Source of the DNA: CAVUPF01 sp963777915
Lineage (GTDB): Bacteria > Actinomycetota > Thermoleophilia > Solirubrobacterales > 70-9
Direction: 5' to 3'
Assembly: GCA_963777915.1 (NCBI GenBank)
Contig: CAVZSH010000006.1
Span: forward strand, 1 to 51,123
Length of the DNA: 51,123 nt
In this document: one piece after another, positions 32,369 to 40,774 of the stretch
Numbering within the stretch: the first letter of the stretch is position 1
Layout of the letters: every line of letters begins with the position of its first letter
Made by a program: the position numbers and the translations under genes
Notes under the pieces: generated by a model
Databases searched by the model: none
What the model was told of the DNA's origin: nothing
What the model saw: only the letters and a program-made list of their open reading frames with translations

Positions 32369-33105
32369 TCGTCACGACCGAGGAGGGCCGGAGCGCGCCG
32401 CGGTGTTTGAGGCCCCGAGCCGGTACGCAGGTCGGCAAGGCCGGCGAGATGTGCTCGGGGGGCCTACGCCGGGAGCTGCTCGAACAGCGACGCAAGGGAA
32501 GCTGTGGCTGGGGATTGCCCTGCTCGCTGCGGACCTCTTTTGAGCAGGTCCCTACCTGACCCTCGCTTCTCGGCCAGTTCCCGATCCTCGGCGAGTCGCG
32601 GGCCGCGAACGGGATAACCGGCACCGAGTAGCCGCTTCGCCCCAGCTACCCTCCGCTTACTTGTACCTCGTTCGCCTACCTCATCCGCCGCTGCGGCAGG
32701 CTTTGGGATCGACCGCCGTGCCTACGCCGGTGACGAATCGAAACCCGGCTCGCCCTCACGGGGTTCACGGCGCACTATCCGGCGCTCTGCACGGACTTTG
32801 ACTTCGGGAACGCTGAGCCGCCACCGGGACTGTCGGCCGACGTTATGAGGCGGTCGATGAAGTCGTTACGCCTGTACCAGTCGTGCTTTCGCTGCCAGCT
32901 ACGGGCGCAAGAGCTGACATCGGAGCATCCCGAGGTGCTCCCGGTAGAAAGTGACCCGGTTCTCTGACGAGTCCGAAGCGCCCCCCAGCGGCGGCCGGTT
33001 TGACACCAGGAATGACACCACGGGGTCCGAAAAGGCTAATCGTGAATCCGCTACCGTTTCAGGCGGCTGACGTGAAACTCAGGAGGGATGCGGGTTTGCG
33101 GGCTA
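32369..33105. other. Right boundary zone of the accessory island, no gene
   Basis: About 740 bp. One plus-strand frame (AHYPALCTDFDFGNAEPPPG, LSADVMRRSMKSLRLYQSCF) looks protein-like but has stops on both sides and no start. It may be a gene fragment. GTTTGACACCAGGAATGACA near 32999 echoes a similar stretch by the left boundary. No integrase recognised on either strand. Confidence 0.4.
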
Positions 33106-33177
33106 TGGGCACGGCTGGTTTCGAACCAGCGACCTCTCGCGTGTGAAGCGAGCGCTCTCCCACTGAGCTACGCGCCC
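33106..33177 (-). tRNA. tRNA-Val, anticodon CAC
   Basis: On the minus strand GGGCGCG opens the acceptor stem and CGTGCCC plus A73 closes it. The D-arm is GCTCAGTGGGAGAGC. The anticodon arm is CTCGC-TTCACAC-GCGAG, with CAC at positions 34-36. The T-arm is CTGGTTCGAAACCAG. All four stems pair, with one G-U in the acceptor. CCA is not encoded. The 3' half (33106-33147) is repeated at 10835-10876, making this the probable attachment site of the island to its left. Confidence 0.95.
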
Positions 33178-33203
33178 GGGAGGGGCAATCATAGGCTTGC
33201 CGG

Positions 33204-34418
33204 TCAGGCGAGGGCGGGGGCCTCGTCGCCCTCGGTGGGTCCGGCTCTGTTTTGAGCGTCGGCGCGCTTTTTCAGTGCCAGGCCGACGAAGGGGAAGATC
33301 AGGGTCGAGAGCATTGCGGCCCCGACCAGGCCCGCCGCAGTCGAGGGGCGCATGTGCCCCTCGTCTATCGCAAGGGTCGTGATCGCGACCACGAGCGGCA
33401 GCTCCGTCGCGCAGTAGAAGGCGAGAGCGGCGCGTTCGCGGGCGCTGAGGACGCCTCGGTAAAGGAGCAGAGCCGGAGTGCCGCGCACGACGACGAAAAG
33501 GCAGAAGAACATTGCGAGCTTGAGCAAGGCTGTGCTCGATCCGAGCGCGCTGAGATCGAACTCCAGCCCGCTAGTGACGAAGAAGAAGGGAACGAAGAAG
33601 CCGAAGCCGACGGCGGTCAGCTTCGACTCGAACACGGTCAGCTCGTGACCCTTGAGGGCGGCTCGGGTGATCATGCCGGCGACGAAGCCCCCGAGCAGGA
33701 CGTCAAGGCCGAGTTGGCTGGCGAGTAGCACTAGGCCGAAGACCAGCACCACGGTGATGCGCACCGCGAGCTGGCTGCTCGCCTCGAATGTACGTTCCAG
33801 CGCAGGCCATCCTTTCCAGGCAAGTCGCACCGAGCTCAGCGCCACCGCGAGCGCAAGCACCACGAAGCCGATCAGGATCAGCGCCTCGTGCAGCGGATGG
33901 GTGGTGGAGAGCACCAGGGTGATGAGCAGGACGGGACCGAACTCCCCGCATGCCCCTGCCGCCAGCAGGTAGGTGCCGAAACGCGTTTTGAGCTCGCCGG
34001 TATCGCGGAGGATCGGGATCAGGGTGCCGATCGCCGTTGTCGCCATCGCCGAGCCCGTGTATAGGAAGGAGACGACGATCCCAGCCGCGGCCAGGGCGCC
34101 CCCGATCCCGTAGGCCAGGGCGACAGACAGCGCCCAGCCGGCGGCACCCAGCCTTAGCGGTTTTCCCCCGATCCGATCGAAGTCGATCTCATAGCCGGCG
34201 AAGTAAAAGAGCATCCCCAGCCCGAGGTTGGAGAAGAAGGCGATGAAGTCGTCGCTGTGGGCGAGGTGGAGGACCTGGGGGCCGATCGCGATTCCGAGGA
34301 TCAGCTCGAGCACGACCACCGGAGGCGCGAAACGGCTAGGCAGGGTCACAACGGTGATCGCCGCCAGCGCGGCGACCGTGACGATCGCGAAGAAGGAGGA
34401 TGTGTCGACGTCGATCAC
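33204..34418 (-). CDS. CPA2-family cation:proton antiporter
   Basis: A 404-aa membrane protein with about twelve helices. Typical of the Na+/H+ exchanger superfamily are VVVLELILGIAIGPQVL, GLGMLFYFAGYEIDFDRIGG, AGACGEFGPVLLITLVLS and FGFFVPFFFVTSGLEFDLSA. The ion-binding unwound-helix region has Glu rather than a double Asp near GACGEFGP. There is no C-terminal TrkA-N domain, unlike KefB/KefC. Probable role: sodium or potassium efflux against protons and pH homeostasis. It is a monocistronic gene next to tRNA-Val, in conserved-looking DNA outside the island. Confidence 0.9.
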   Translation of the reverse strand: MIDVDTSSFFAIVTVAALAAITVVTLPSRFAPPVVVLELILGIAIGPQVLHLAHSDDFIAFFSNLGLGMLFYFAGYEIDFDRIGGKPLRLGAAGWALSVALAYGIGGALAAAGIVVSFLYTGSAMATTAIGTLIPILRDTGELKTRFGTYLLAAGACGEFGPVLLITLVLSTTHPLHEALILIGFVVLALAVALSSVRLAWKGWPALERTFEASSQLAVRITVVLVFGLVLLASQLGLDVLLGGFVAGMITRAALKGHELTVFESKLTAVGFGFFVPFFFVTSGLEFDLSALGSSTALLKLAMFFCLFVVVRGTPALLLYRGVLSARERAALAFYCATELPLVVAITTLAIDEGHMRPSTAAGLVGAAMLSTLIFPFVGLALKKRADAQNRAGPTEGDEAPALA

Positions 34419-34461
34419 GGGAGCAGGTCGATCCTATGCCGGGCAGGGTAGGATCAATAGT

Positions 34462-34733
34462 GGACCGTGCTAGGCGGGGAATCAGCGGTGCCCTGTAACC
34501 CGCAATCCGCTCTAGCGGGGCCGAAATCCCGTTCCGAGGGGCTGGCCTTCGGGGTCAGTGCGCCGCGGGCGGCGTTGAAGGCCGGGTCCTGCGCGACGTG
34601 GGCACGCGAACCAGGTCAGGTCCGGAAGGAAGCAGCCTTAAGCGGATGCCGCGGGTGCCGCAGGCGAGCCCGGCCCGAGCCAAACGCGACGGATACGCCC
34701 GGGGACTTTGCTTCGAGGGCGGGTGCACGGTCC
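34462..34733 (+). ncRNA. ffs: Signal recognition particle RNA, large bacterial type
   Basis: The ends pair (GGACCGTGC at 34462-34470 with GCACGGTCC at 34725-34733). The Alu-domain start matches the Bacillus-type scRNA (GGCGGGGAATCAGCGGTGCC, CTGTAACCCGCAATCCGCTC, TAGCGGGGCCGAAATCCC). The S-domain has the universal Ffh-binding hairpin around 34613-34645 (AGGTCCGGAAGGAAGCAGCC) with the GGAA tetraloop. Length about 272 nt. It scaffolds Ffh for co-translational targeting to the membrane. A location a little upstream of dnaX, ybaB and recR is common in Gram-positives. Confidence 0.95.
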
Positions 34734-34815
34734 ACTTTCTCAGCCTGAATGCGCGAAAGGCCGGGATCAGCATTGCGACCAGCTATGGCGAGCCCAGAGG
34801 TGGAAGACTCGCCCG

Positions 34816-35598
34816 GTGCTGGACGAGCGCTGGATCAGGTCGTTGCATGTGGAGGCGATGCGGCAGGCGGATCTGCATGCGGAGCACGAGCCGCACGTCC
34901 TCTTTCAGGCCTCGACGATCGGCGCCCTGTTGGAGGGCTCCTACGACGGGGACCTGAGCTTCGCCGAGCTGCGCCAGCACGGTGACCTGGGCCTTGGCAC
35001 GCTGAACGGCCTGGATGGCGAGATGGTCTGCATCGACGGCCGCTTCTTCCGCGCCGACGCCGAGGGGGCGATGCACCTGGTCAAGGACAGCGCGATGACG
35101 CCTTTCGCGGTGATCACCCGGTTCGCCCCAGCGGTGGACGGGACAATCGAGGGCCCGCTCTCCCACGAAGAGCTCCTGGCCCGACTCGACGCGCTTGCCC
35201 CCGCCGGTGCGGCCTCCTTCGCGGTTCGGCTGGACGGTCGCTTCGAGCTGGTCCACGCTCGCTCGGTGCCACGCCAGTCACCGCCCTATCGGCCGCTCGC
35301 CGAGGTCGTCGCCGAGCAGCACGTCTTCGACCTGAGAGACGTGGACGGAACTATGGTCGGATTCCGCTTCCCCAGCTATGCCGAGGGGATCGAGGTCGGC
35401 GGCTATCACCTGCACTTCATCAGCGCGGACCGCAAGCGTGGCGGCCACGTGCTCGGCTCGAGCTGTGGCTCGCTGCGGGTCCGAATCGATCCGTCGAGCG
35501 ATCTGCACGTTGAGTTGCCGCCGGGCATCGATCTAGCCGACCCCGATCTCGCTGTCGGTACCCATGAGGCGGTCGAGCGGGTGGAGCGCCTGGGTTGA
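34816..35598 (+). CDS. alsD: Alpha-acetolactate decarboxylase
   Basis: A 260-aa protein from a GTG at 34816; an ATG at 34858 is an alternative and the upstream frame lies inside the SRP RNA. Family marks: LFQASTIGALLEGSYDGDLS, GLGTLNGLDGEMVCIDG and RFFRADAEG. The zinc-binding histidine set is in GGYHLHFISADRKRGGHVL, with the late SDLHVELP segment. It converts acetolactate to acetoin, diverting pyruvate to a neutral product or balancing branched-chain amino-acid synthesis. No acetolactate synthase gene is adjacent. Length and motifs are complete. Confidence 0.92.
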   Translation: MLDERWIRSLHVEAMRQADLHAEHEPHVLFQASTIGALLEGSYDGDLSFAELRQHGDLGLGTLNGLDGEMVCIDGRFFRADAEGAMHLVKDSAMTPFAVITRFAPAVDGTIEGPLSHEELLARLDALAPAGAASFAVRLDGRFELVHARSVPRQSPPYRPLAEVVAEQHVFDLRDVDGTMVGFRFPSYAEGIEVGGYHLHFISADRKRGGHVLGSSCGSLRVRIDPSSDLHVELPPGIDLADPDLAVGTHEAVERVERLG

Positions 35599-35666
35599 TA
35601 GGTGAGGTGGGCTCGGGATCGGCGAGGCGCTCGGCCCAGCCAGAGGTGCCGAGCGCTCGCCGCGCC

Positions 35667-37154
35667 TCAGCGACAGCGCCGGTAGACCTTCCACGACTGG
35701 TTTTGGGTGACGAAGTGAAAGCCGCGCGGGTGCCTTAGCGAGAAGCGGGTCGGGTCGTTGGGGTCGAGGATGAAGTTGTGGATCACGAAGGAGCTGGCGG
35801 GGTCGACGAAGTAGCCGTGGCGGGGGATGCCCTGCTCGGTTGCGCTGATGATCTGGGTCGGCTTTATGTCCAGGCCGAAGGCGAGGCGGGGGACGGCGCG
35901 GTGGTTGGGCACCGCGATCGGTCCGCAGAGCGGCTTGAAGGCGCCCGCTTCGACCAGATGGGTGAGGTCGCGCTCGATGTTGCCCTGGTTGGTCACGTCG
36001 GTGTTCACCGTGGAGTCGAGGCTCCACTGGTTGGGAAGCCAGATCACGAACATCGCGACGACGATCCCGGCGAAGAGCTGCCAGCGCCGCCGCCAGGGGT
36101 GGCCGGGCTCCAACAGGCGCCAGCCGAGCAGCGCCAGCGCGACGAAGACGGAGAGCACCGCCGCCGCGAGCATCGTGTAGCGGGCGATGATCGCCAGGCC
36201 GGCGCAGGCGAGGATGGCGAAGGCCGCCCCGGCGAGGAGCGCGGCGGCGATGCCGAGCGCCGAGCGGCGGCGCAGGAAGGCGAAGCCGAGCAGGAGGCCC
36301 CCGGCGGCGCCGATCATCCCTGGCCACTGGAGCACTTCGCCGAGCCGGCGCGGCCCGTAGAGGACGAGGTCGACCGGGCCGGTCTGGCGGCGCAGCGTTT
36401 CCACCGTCTTGCGGGTGCCGGTGAGGGAGTAGAGCGGGTTGCCCGTGGTGCTCCAGTCGAACAGCACCCAGGCGAGCGGAGCGGCGAGGGCCAGCATCGC
36501 CAGGGCGGCCAGCTCGCGCGGGCTGCGCTCCTGTCGCCAGCTAAGCCGATAGGAGCGCAGCCTTCTCGACGGCGCGCCCGGCCTTCGCTCGATGTCTAGC
36601 GCCAGGTAGGCGAGGTAGGCGAAAGAGAAGAGCCACGCCTCCGGTCGCAGCAGCCCCGCCGGCACGAGCAGCGCCAACACGGGCCATCCACACCGCGGCC
36701 GCTTCGTCTCGATCACCAGCGCGCCGAGGCAGAGGGCGATGTAGGGGAGGTCGATGTAGGCGACCAGGCCATTGGAGAGGTACGGCGCCCTCGTGATCAC
36801 GATCGCCGCCGCGACGACGCCGATCCAGCGGTCGAACCAGAGCGTGCCGAGCCGGTAGACCAGGTATGTGATCAGCCCCAGCGAGGCGTAGGCGATCACC
36901 ATCGTCACCGCGATCGACCCCGCGTCCCCGATCGGAGTGGTCACCAGGCCGAGCAGGTCGGCGAGCGGGTGTGGGGTGGGGGGGAGGGCCGCGCCGTAGT
37001 CGGGGCTCACCCCGTGGGCGAGTTCCTTGCCCCACAGCAGCGCGTAGATCGTGTCGTAGTTGGGGAAGCCGACCGGGAAGAGCGCCAAGAGCGCCGCCGT
37101 CACCGCGGCGACCCAGGCGAGCGGCGTCAGCCAGCTTCGGACCCTCGATGGCAC
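35667..37154 (-). CDS. GT-C-like polytopic membrane protein
   Basis: A 495-aa protein with about ten membrane helices. The first external loop after helix one (FPVGFPNYDTIYALLWGKEL then AHGVSPDYGAALPPTPHPLA) has the acidic residue and Pro-His arrangement seen in GT-C glycosyltransferases such as ArnT and PMT. RAPYLSNGLVAYIDLPYIAL follows, resembling their second conserved Asp region. The C-terminal 110 residues are extracytoplasmic and soluble. Probable role: transfer of a sugar from a lipid carrier to a wall polymer or protein. Donor and acceptor are unknown, and a non-enzymatic role cannot be excluded. Confidence 0.75.
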   Translation of the reverse strand: MPSRVRSWLTPLAWVAAVTAALLALFPVGFPNYDTIYALLWGKELAHGVSPDYGAALPPTPHPLADLLGLVTTPIGDAGSIAVTMVIAYASLGLITYLVYRLGTLWFDRWIGVVAAAIVITRAPYLSNGLVAYIDLPYIALCLGALVIETKRPRCGWPVLALLVPAGLLRPEAWLFSFAYLAYLALDIERRPGAPSRRLRSYRLSWRQERSPRELAALAMLALAAPLAWVLFDWSTTGNPLYSLTGTRKTVETLRRQTGPVDLVLYGPRRLGEVLQWPGMIGAAGGLLLGFAFLRRRSALGIAAALLAGAAFAILACAGLAIIARYTMLAAAVLSVFVALALLGWRLLEPGHPWRRRWQLFAGIVVAMFVIWLPNQWSLDSTVNTDVTNQGNIERDLTHLVEAGAFKPLCGPIAVPNHRAVPRLAFGLDIKPTQIISATEQGIPRHGYFVDPASSFVIHNFILDPNDPTRFSLRHPRGFHFVTQNQSWKVYRRCR

Positions 37155-37236
37155 CGGCGCAAGGTACAGATGCCGGCGTCTTCCGTGACCCCTCAGGGGG
37201 GCGCATGGCCCGCAGATACACTGGCCCGAGTCCCCG

Positions 37237-38937
37237 ATGACCGAGTCGCGCTCCCTCTATCGCCGCCACCGCCCGGGCTCCTTTGAGGAGGTGGTCGGCC
37301 AGCAGCACGTCGTCCGCACCCTGCGCAACGCAGTCGAGCGGGACAAGGTCCACCACGCCTATCTGTTCGTCGGCTCGCGCGGGACCGGCAAGACCTCGAT
37401 GGCGAAGATCCTCGCCCGCTCGCTCAACTGCGAGCGCGGTGGGCCCACGGTCACCCCCTGTGGCGAGTGCGAATCCTGCCTGAGGATCGCCGCCGGAACC
37501 TCGATCGACGTGATCGAGATGGACGCCGCCTCCAACCGCTCGGTCGATGACGTGCGAGACCTGCGCGAGCGGGTTGCCTACGCTCCCGCCGCCGGCCGCT
37601 GGAAGGTCTACATCCTCGACGAGGCCCACATGCTGACCAAGGAGGCCTGGAACGCCTTCCTGAAGACCCTGGAGGAGCCGCCGCCGAACACCGTCTTCGT
37701 CCTCGCCACCACCGAGGCCCACAAGGTGATGGCGACGATCGCGGACCGCTGTCAGCGCTTCGATTTCCAGCGCCCCTCGCTGGAGCAGATCTCCGAGGTG
37801 GTGCTGCGGGTCGCCGGCGCCGAGGGGATCGAGGTCGAGGACGGTGCAGTGGCGATGATCGCCCGCTCGGCCTCGGGCAGCTTCCGCGACGCGCTTGGCA
37901 CGCTCGATCAGCTGGTCGCCTTCGGTGGCGAGCGGGTCGCGCTCGCCGACGTGCTGGAGCTGCTGGGCGCCGCTGACGCCGAGCTGCTCTTCGAAGCGGT
38001 TGACGCCGTGGCCGACGAAGACCCCAGGGGGGTGCTGCTCAGTGTCGAGAGGATGAGCGCCTCCGGCCGCGACCCCGGTCAGTTCGCCCGCGACCTGCTC
38101 GCTCACCTACGCCACCTTCTCGTGACCCAGACGGTGGGCGAGGTGCCCAACAGCTTTGTGGTTACCGCCACCGACTCCGGGCGGCTGGCTGCGCAGGCCA
38201 CCGCGATCGGCGCCGCGACCCTGGTCCGAACGATCGACGAGCTGGCTGCCGCGCTGAGCGCGGTGCGGGAGGGAGATGACGCCCGCATGGCAGTCGAGGT
38301 CGCGCTGCTGAAGGCGGCGCGCCCGGACCTCGATCCCTCGACTGAGGGGTTGCTGCGACGGGTCGAGCGACTTGAGAAGGAGGCCGGACTCGGAAGCACG
38401 GGAAAAGGGAGGCACGGGGTGCAGCCTGAGCCCTCGAGCGCCCGCCCCAGCGAGCACGACACTCAGCCCGATTCGGACAGGCAGCCCGAGCCAGTTGTGA
38501 CCGAGAGTGACTCGGCGCAGGCAGAAGCCCCCGCCGAGCCAGGTGAGCCTGACTCAGTGGATCGGGACCCGGTCGACCTGGAGCGGATCGTGCGGCTGTG
38601 GGCCGCGGTGCTCGAGCAGCTGCGCCAGTCGAGCGCCCCGGCGTTGGCTGCGTTGTTCGAGGGGGCGCGGCCGGTTGGGATTGATCGCGACGAGGCGACG
38701 CTTACGGTCGGGTTCCCGGCGAGCTCCACGTTCAACAAGCGAAAGGCCGAGGTCCCCGACAAGCGAGAGCAGATGGCGGCGGCTCTGGAGGCGGTGACCG
38801 GTGAGCGGCTGCGGCCCGTCTACGCCGTGCTCGACGGGCAGGGGGCCGCGGAGAGCTCTGGCGGCGAGGAGGAGATCGACGAGGACGAGCTGGTGGAGCG
38901 GCTTAAGAGCGAGTTCGACGCGGAGGAGGTCGGTTAA
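37237..38937 (+). CDS. dnaX: DNA polymerase III subunit gamma/tau
   Basis: A 566-aa clamp-loader subunit. N-terminus SLYRRHRPGSFEEVVGQQHV, Walker A VGSRGTGKTSMAKIL at about residue 46, zinc cysteines CERGGPTVTPCGECESC, Walker B KVYILDEAHMLTKEAWNAFL, SRC-like box IADRCQRFDFQRPS, and sensor 2 region SGSFRDALGTLDQL. A Pro/Glu-rich linker (about 380-450) joins a C-terminal tau-like domain. It loads the sliding clamp at replication forks. It starts the conserved dnaX-ybaB-recR operon: the next gene begins one base after its stop. Confidence 0.97.
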   Translation: MTESRSLYRRHRPGSFEEVVGQQHVVRTLRNAVERDKVHHAYLFVGSRGTGKTSMAKILARSLNCERGGPTVTPCGECESCLRIAAGTSIDVIEMDAASNRSVDDVRDLRERVAYAPAAGRWKVYILDEAHMLTKEAWNAFLKTLEEPPPNTVFVLATTEAHKVMATIADRCQRFDFQRPSLEQISEVVLRVAGAEGIEVEDGAVAMIARSASGSFRDALGTLDQLVAFGGERVALADVLELLGAADAELLFEAVDAVADEDPRGVLLSVERMSASGRDPGQFARDLLAHLRHLLVTQTVGEVPNSFVVTATDSGRLAAQATAIGAATLVRTIDELAAALSAVREGDDARMAVEVALLKAARPDLDPSTEGLLRRVERLEKEAGLGSTGKGRHGVQPEPSSARPSEHDTQPDSDRQPEPVVTESDSAQAEAPAEPGEPDSVDRDPVDLERIVRLWAAVLEQLRQSSAPALAALFEGARPVGIDRDEATLTVGFPASSTFNKRKAEVPDKREQMAAALEAVTGERLRPVYAVLDGQGAAESSGGEEEIDEDELVERLKSEFDAEEVG

Positions 38938-39273
38938 GTGGCACGAGGCGGTGGGCCCGGGGGTTTGGACGTGAACGCCCTGATGAAGCAGGCGCAGCAG
39001 ATGCAGAACGAGATGCTGCAGGCACAGGAGGCGCTCAAAGGGGAGGTGGTCGAGGCAAGCGTCGGCGGCGGGATGGTGAAGGTGAAGATGAGCGGCGACC
39101 TCAACCTGCGCGAGATCTCGATCGATCCCGGGGCGATTGATCCCGAGGAGGCCGAGCTGCTCTGCGAGATGGTGCAGGCAGCGGTCAACGAGGCGCTCCG
39201 GGCAGCCCAGGAGCTGGCGTCCTCGAAGATGGGCGGGATCACGGGCGGCCTCGGCGGCCTCCCCGGGATGTGA
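38938..39273 (+). CDS. YbaB/EbfC family nucleoid-associated protein
   Basis: A 111-aa protein from a GTG directly after dnaX. Core: DVNALMKQAQQMQNEMLQAQ, EALKGEVVEASVGGGMVKVK, LNLREISIDPGAIDPEEAEL and AAVNEALRAAQELASSKMGG. The helix-strand-helix tweezer dimer of YbaB/EbfC proteins binds DNA and influences nucleoid structure. In most bacteria the gene sits between dnaX and recR as here, and it overlaps recR by four bases. Confidence 0.96.
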   Translation: MARGGGPGGLDVNALMKQAQQMQNEMLQAQEALKGEVVEASVGGGMVKVKMSGDLNLREISIDPGAIDPEEAELLCEMVQAAVNEALRAAQELASSKMGGITGGLGGLPGM

Positions 39274-39872
39274 GCGCCGAGGGCCCCGCGCCGCTGGCGC
39301 GCCTCGTCGCCGAGCTCTCGCGGCTGCCGGGGATCGGGCAGCGCACCGCGCAGCGGCTCGCCTTCCACATCCTCCGCTCGCCCGATGAGGAGGCGGCGGC
39401 GCTCTCCGACTCGATCCGCGAAGTCAAGGAGAAGGTGGGGCTCTGCGAACAGTGCTTCAACCTCGCCGAGGGGCCGCTCTGTCGGATCTGCGCCGACACC
39501 ACGCGGGACCGCTCGATGATCTGCGTGGTCGAGGAGCCCGCCGACGTGATCCCGATCGAGCGCACCCACGAGTACCGCGGCCTCTATCACGTGCTCGGCG
39601 GCGCTCTCTCACCGATCGACGGCGTCGACCCCGAGGACCTGAAGATCACCGAGCTGCTGAGCCGGGTCGAGGGGGGAGAAGCCCGCGAGGTGGTCCTCGC
39701 CACCAACCCGACCACGACCGGCGAAGCGACCGCCCTTCACATCGCTGAGCGGCTGCGAGGAGCAGTCGCCGTCACCCGCCTCGCCAGCGGCCTGCCGGTG
39801 GGGGCCGACCTCGAGCACGCCGACGAGGTGACGCTCGGTAAAGCGCTTGCCGGTCGCCGCAGCCTCGATTAG
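39270..39872 (+). CDS. recR: Recombination protein RecR
   Basis: A 200-aa protein from a GTG overlapping the ybaB stop (GTGA). Helix-hairpin-helix LSRLPGIGQRTAQRLAFHIL, Cys4 zinc finger CEQCFNLAEGPLCRIC, Toprim domain ICVVEEPADVIPIERTHEYR, GLYHVLGGALSPIDGVDPED and VVLATNPTTTGEATALHIAE, then the conserved end RLASGLPVGADLEHADEVTL. With RecO and RecF it loads RecA at gapped DNA. Full family length. Confidence 0.97.
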   Translation: MSAEGPAPLARLVAELSRLPGIGQRTAQRLAFHILRSPDEEAAALSDSIREVKEKVGLCEQCFNLAEGPLCRICADTTRDRSMICVVEEPADVIPIERTHEYRGLYHVLGGALSPIDGVDPEDLKITELLSRVEGGEAREVVLATNPTTTGEATALHIAERLRGAVAVTRLASGLPVGADLEHADEVTLGKALAGRRSLD

Positions 39873-39953
39873 CTGCCGAGCTGGACAAGCATCTGATCGT
39901 AAATAGCGAGTTCTAGGCTTGTCGCCGTCCGCCCCGTTCGACAGGGTCTCGTC

Positions 39954-40667
39954 GTGGCGAGCGGCCTTCGATCCGAACCCGAGTCCCGCATCAGCTCCCA
40001 GGCGGGCCAGCTGGCGCGCGAGGTCTCCTCGCTTCAAGCCTCGCTGCTGGCGAGGCTCAATGAGGAGCTGAGCGGGGGCAACGCCGAGCTCTTTGGGAAG
40101 ACCGCGCGTCGCTTGGCGGAGGAGTTCGGCTCGGTCACCGCAACCGCGGTCGGGGCCGTCTGCGAGCGAGCCGACGCCGGGCTCGACCACGACCCGCTGC
40201 GGGGCCTCTACCGAGCAGGGCAGATGCGGCGCCGGCTCGACCAGATGCTCGAGATGAACAGGCGCTACGGGCATCCCTTCGGACTGGTCGTATTCGCGAT
40301 CGAGGGGCCGGGTGCCCGCGACGGCTCGGGCGGCGGTCGTGAGACGGCTCTGGCCGTTGTGGGTGCGGCGCTGCGCGACAGCATTCGCCTCGTCGACGAG
40401 GTTTTCCCACTGGAGGAGGACGCGCTCTGCGTGCTGGCCCCCAACCAGACCACGGTCGAGGGGGTGCAGATGGCGGAGCGACTGCTGGGGATGCTCGACG
40501 AGCTCGAGAGTGCCGGAGGCCTCAGCATCGGGATTTGCGCCGGGGTCGTCGCCTGCCCGGAGCACGGTGCCGAGGCCGAGCGCCTCCTGCATAGCGCCGA
40601 CGAGGCGATGTGGCGGGCCCGCGCCGTCGGCCAGCCAGTGGGAGTCGGCGCTCTGCAAGATCGCTGA
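39954..40667 (+). CDS. GGDEF-fold protein lacking the GGDEF signature
   Basis: A 237-aa protein from a GTG. Residues 1-75 form a helical N-terminus. The rest follows the diguanylate-cyclase fold: DPLRGLYRAGQMRRRLDQML, RYGHPFGLVVFAIEGPG, ALRDSIRLVDEVFPLEEDAL and CVLAPNQTTVEGVQMAERLL, then SIGICAGVVACPEHGAEAER and LLHSADEAMWRARAVG. At the place of GG(D/E)EF it has the residues PLEEDALC, so diguanylate synthesis is very unlikely. It could bind c-di-GMP or another nucleotide as a sensor. It precedes a MerR-type regulator by about 110 bp. Confidence 0.82.
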   Translation: MASGLRSEPESRISSQAGQLAREVSSLQASLLARLNEELSGGNAELFGKTARRLAEEFGSVTATAVGAVCERADAGLDHDPLRGLYRAGQMRRRLDQMLEMNRRYGHPFGLVVFAIEGPGARDGSGGGRETALAVVGAALRDSIRLVDEVFPLEEDALCVLAPNQTTVEGVQMAERLLGMLDELESAGGLSIGICAGVVACPEHGAEAERLLHSADEAMWRARAVGQPVGVGALQDR

Positions 40668-40774
40668 CAGATTCCCCGAAATCTGTCCATAACCGGCGTA
40701 AACCTGGAATCGGGGTGGGAGAATGGCGCTCGCGCGGCGAATCCCCACTCGACGCACCGCTAACTTCTCTACAG

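Noticed and set aside
36541..38106. 521-aa open frame on the minus strand
   Set aside because: Antisense to dnaX, and it overlaps the start of the GT-C-like gene in another frame.
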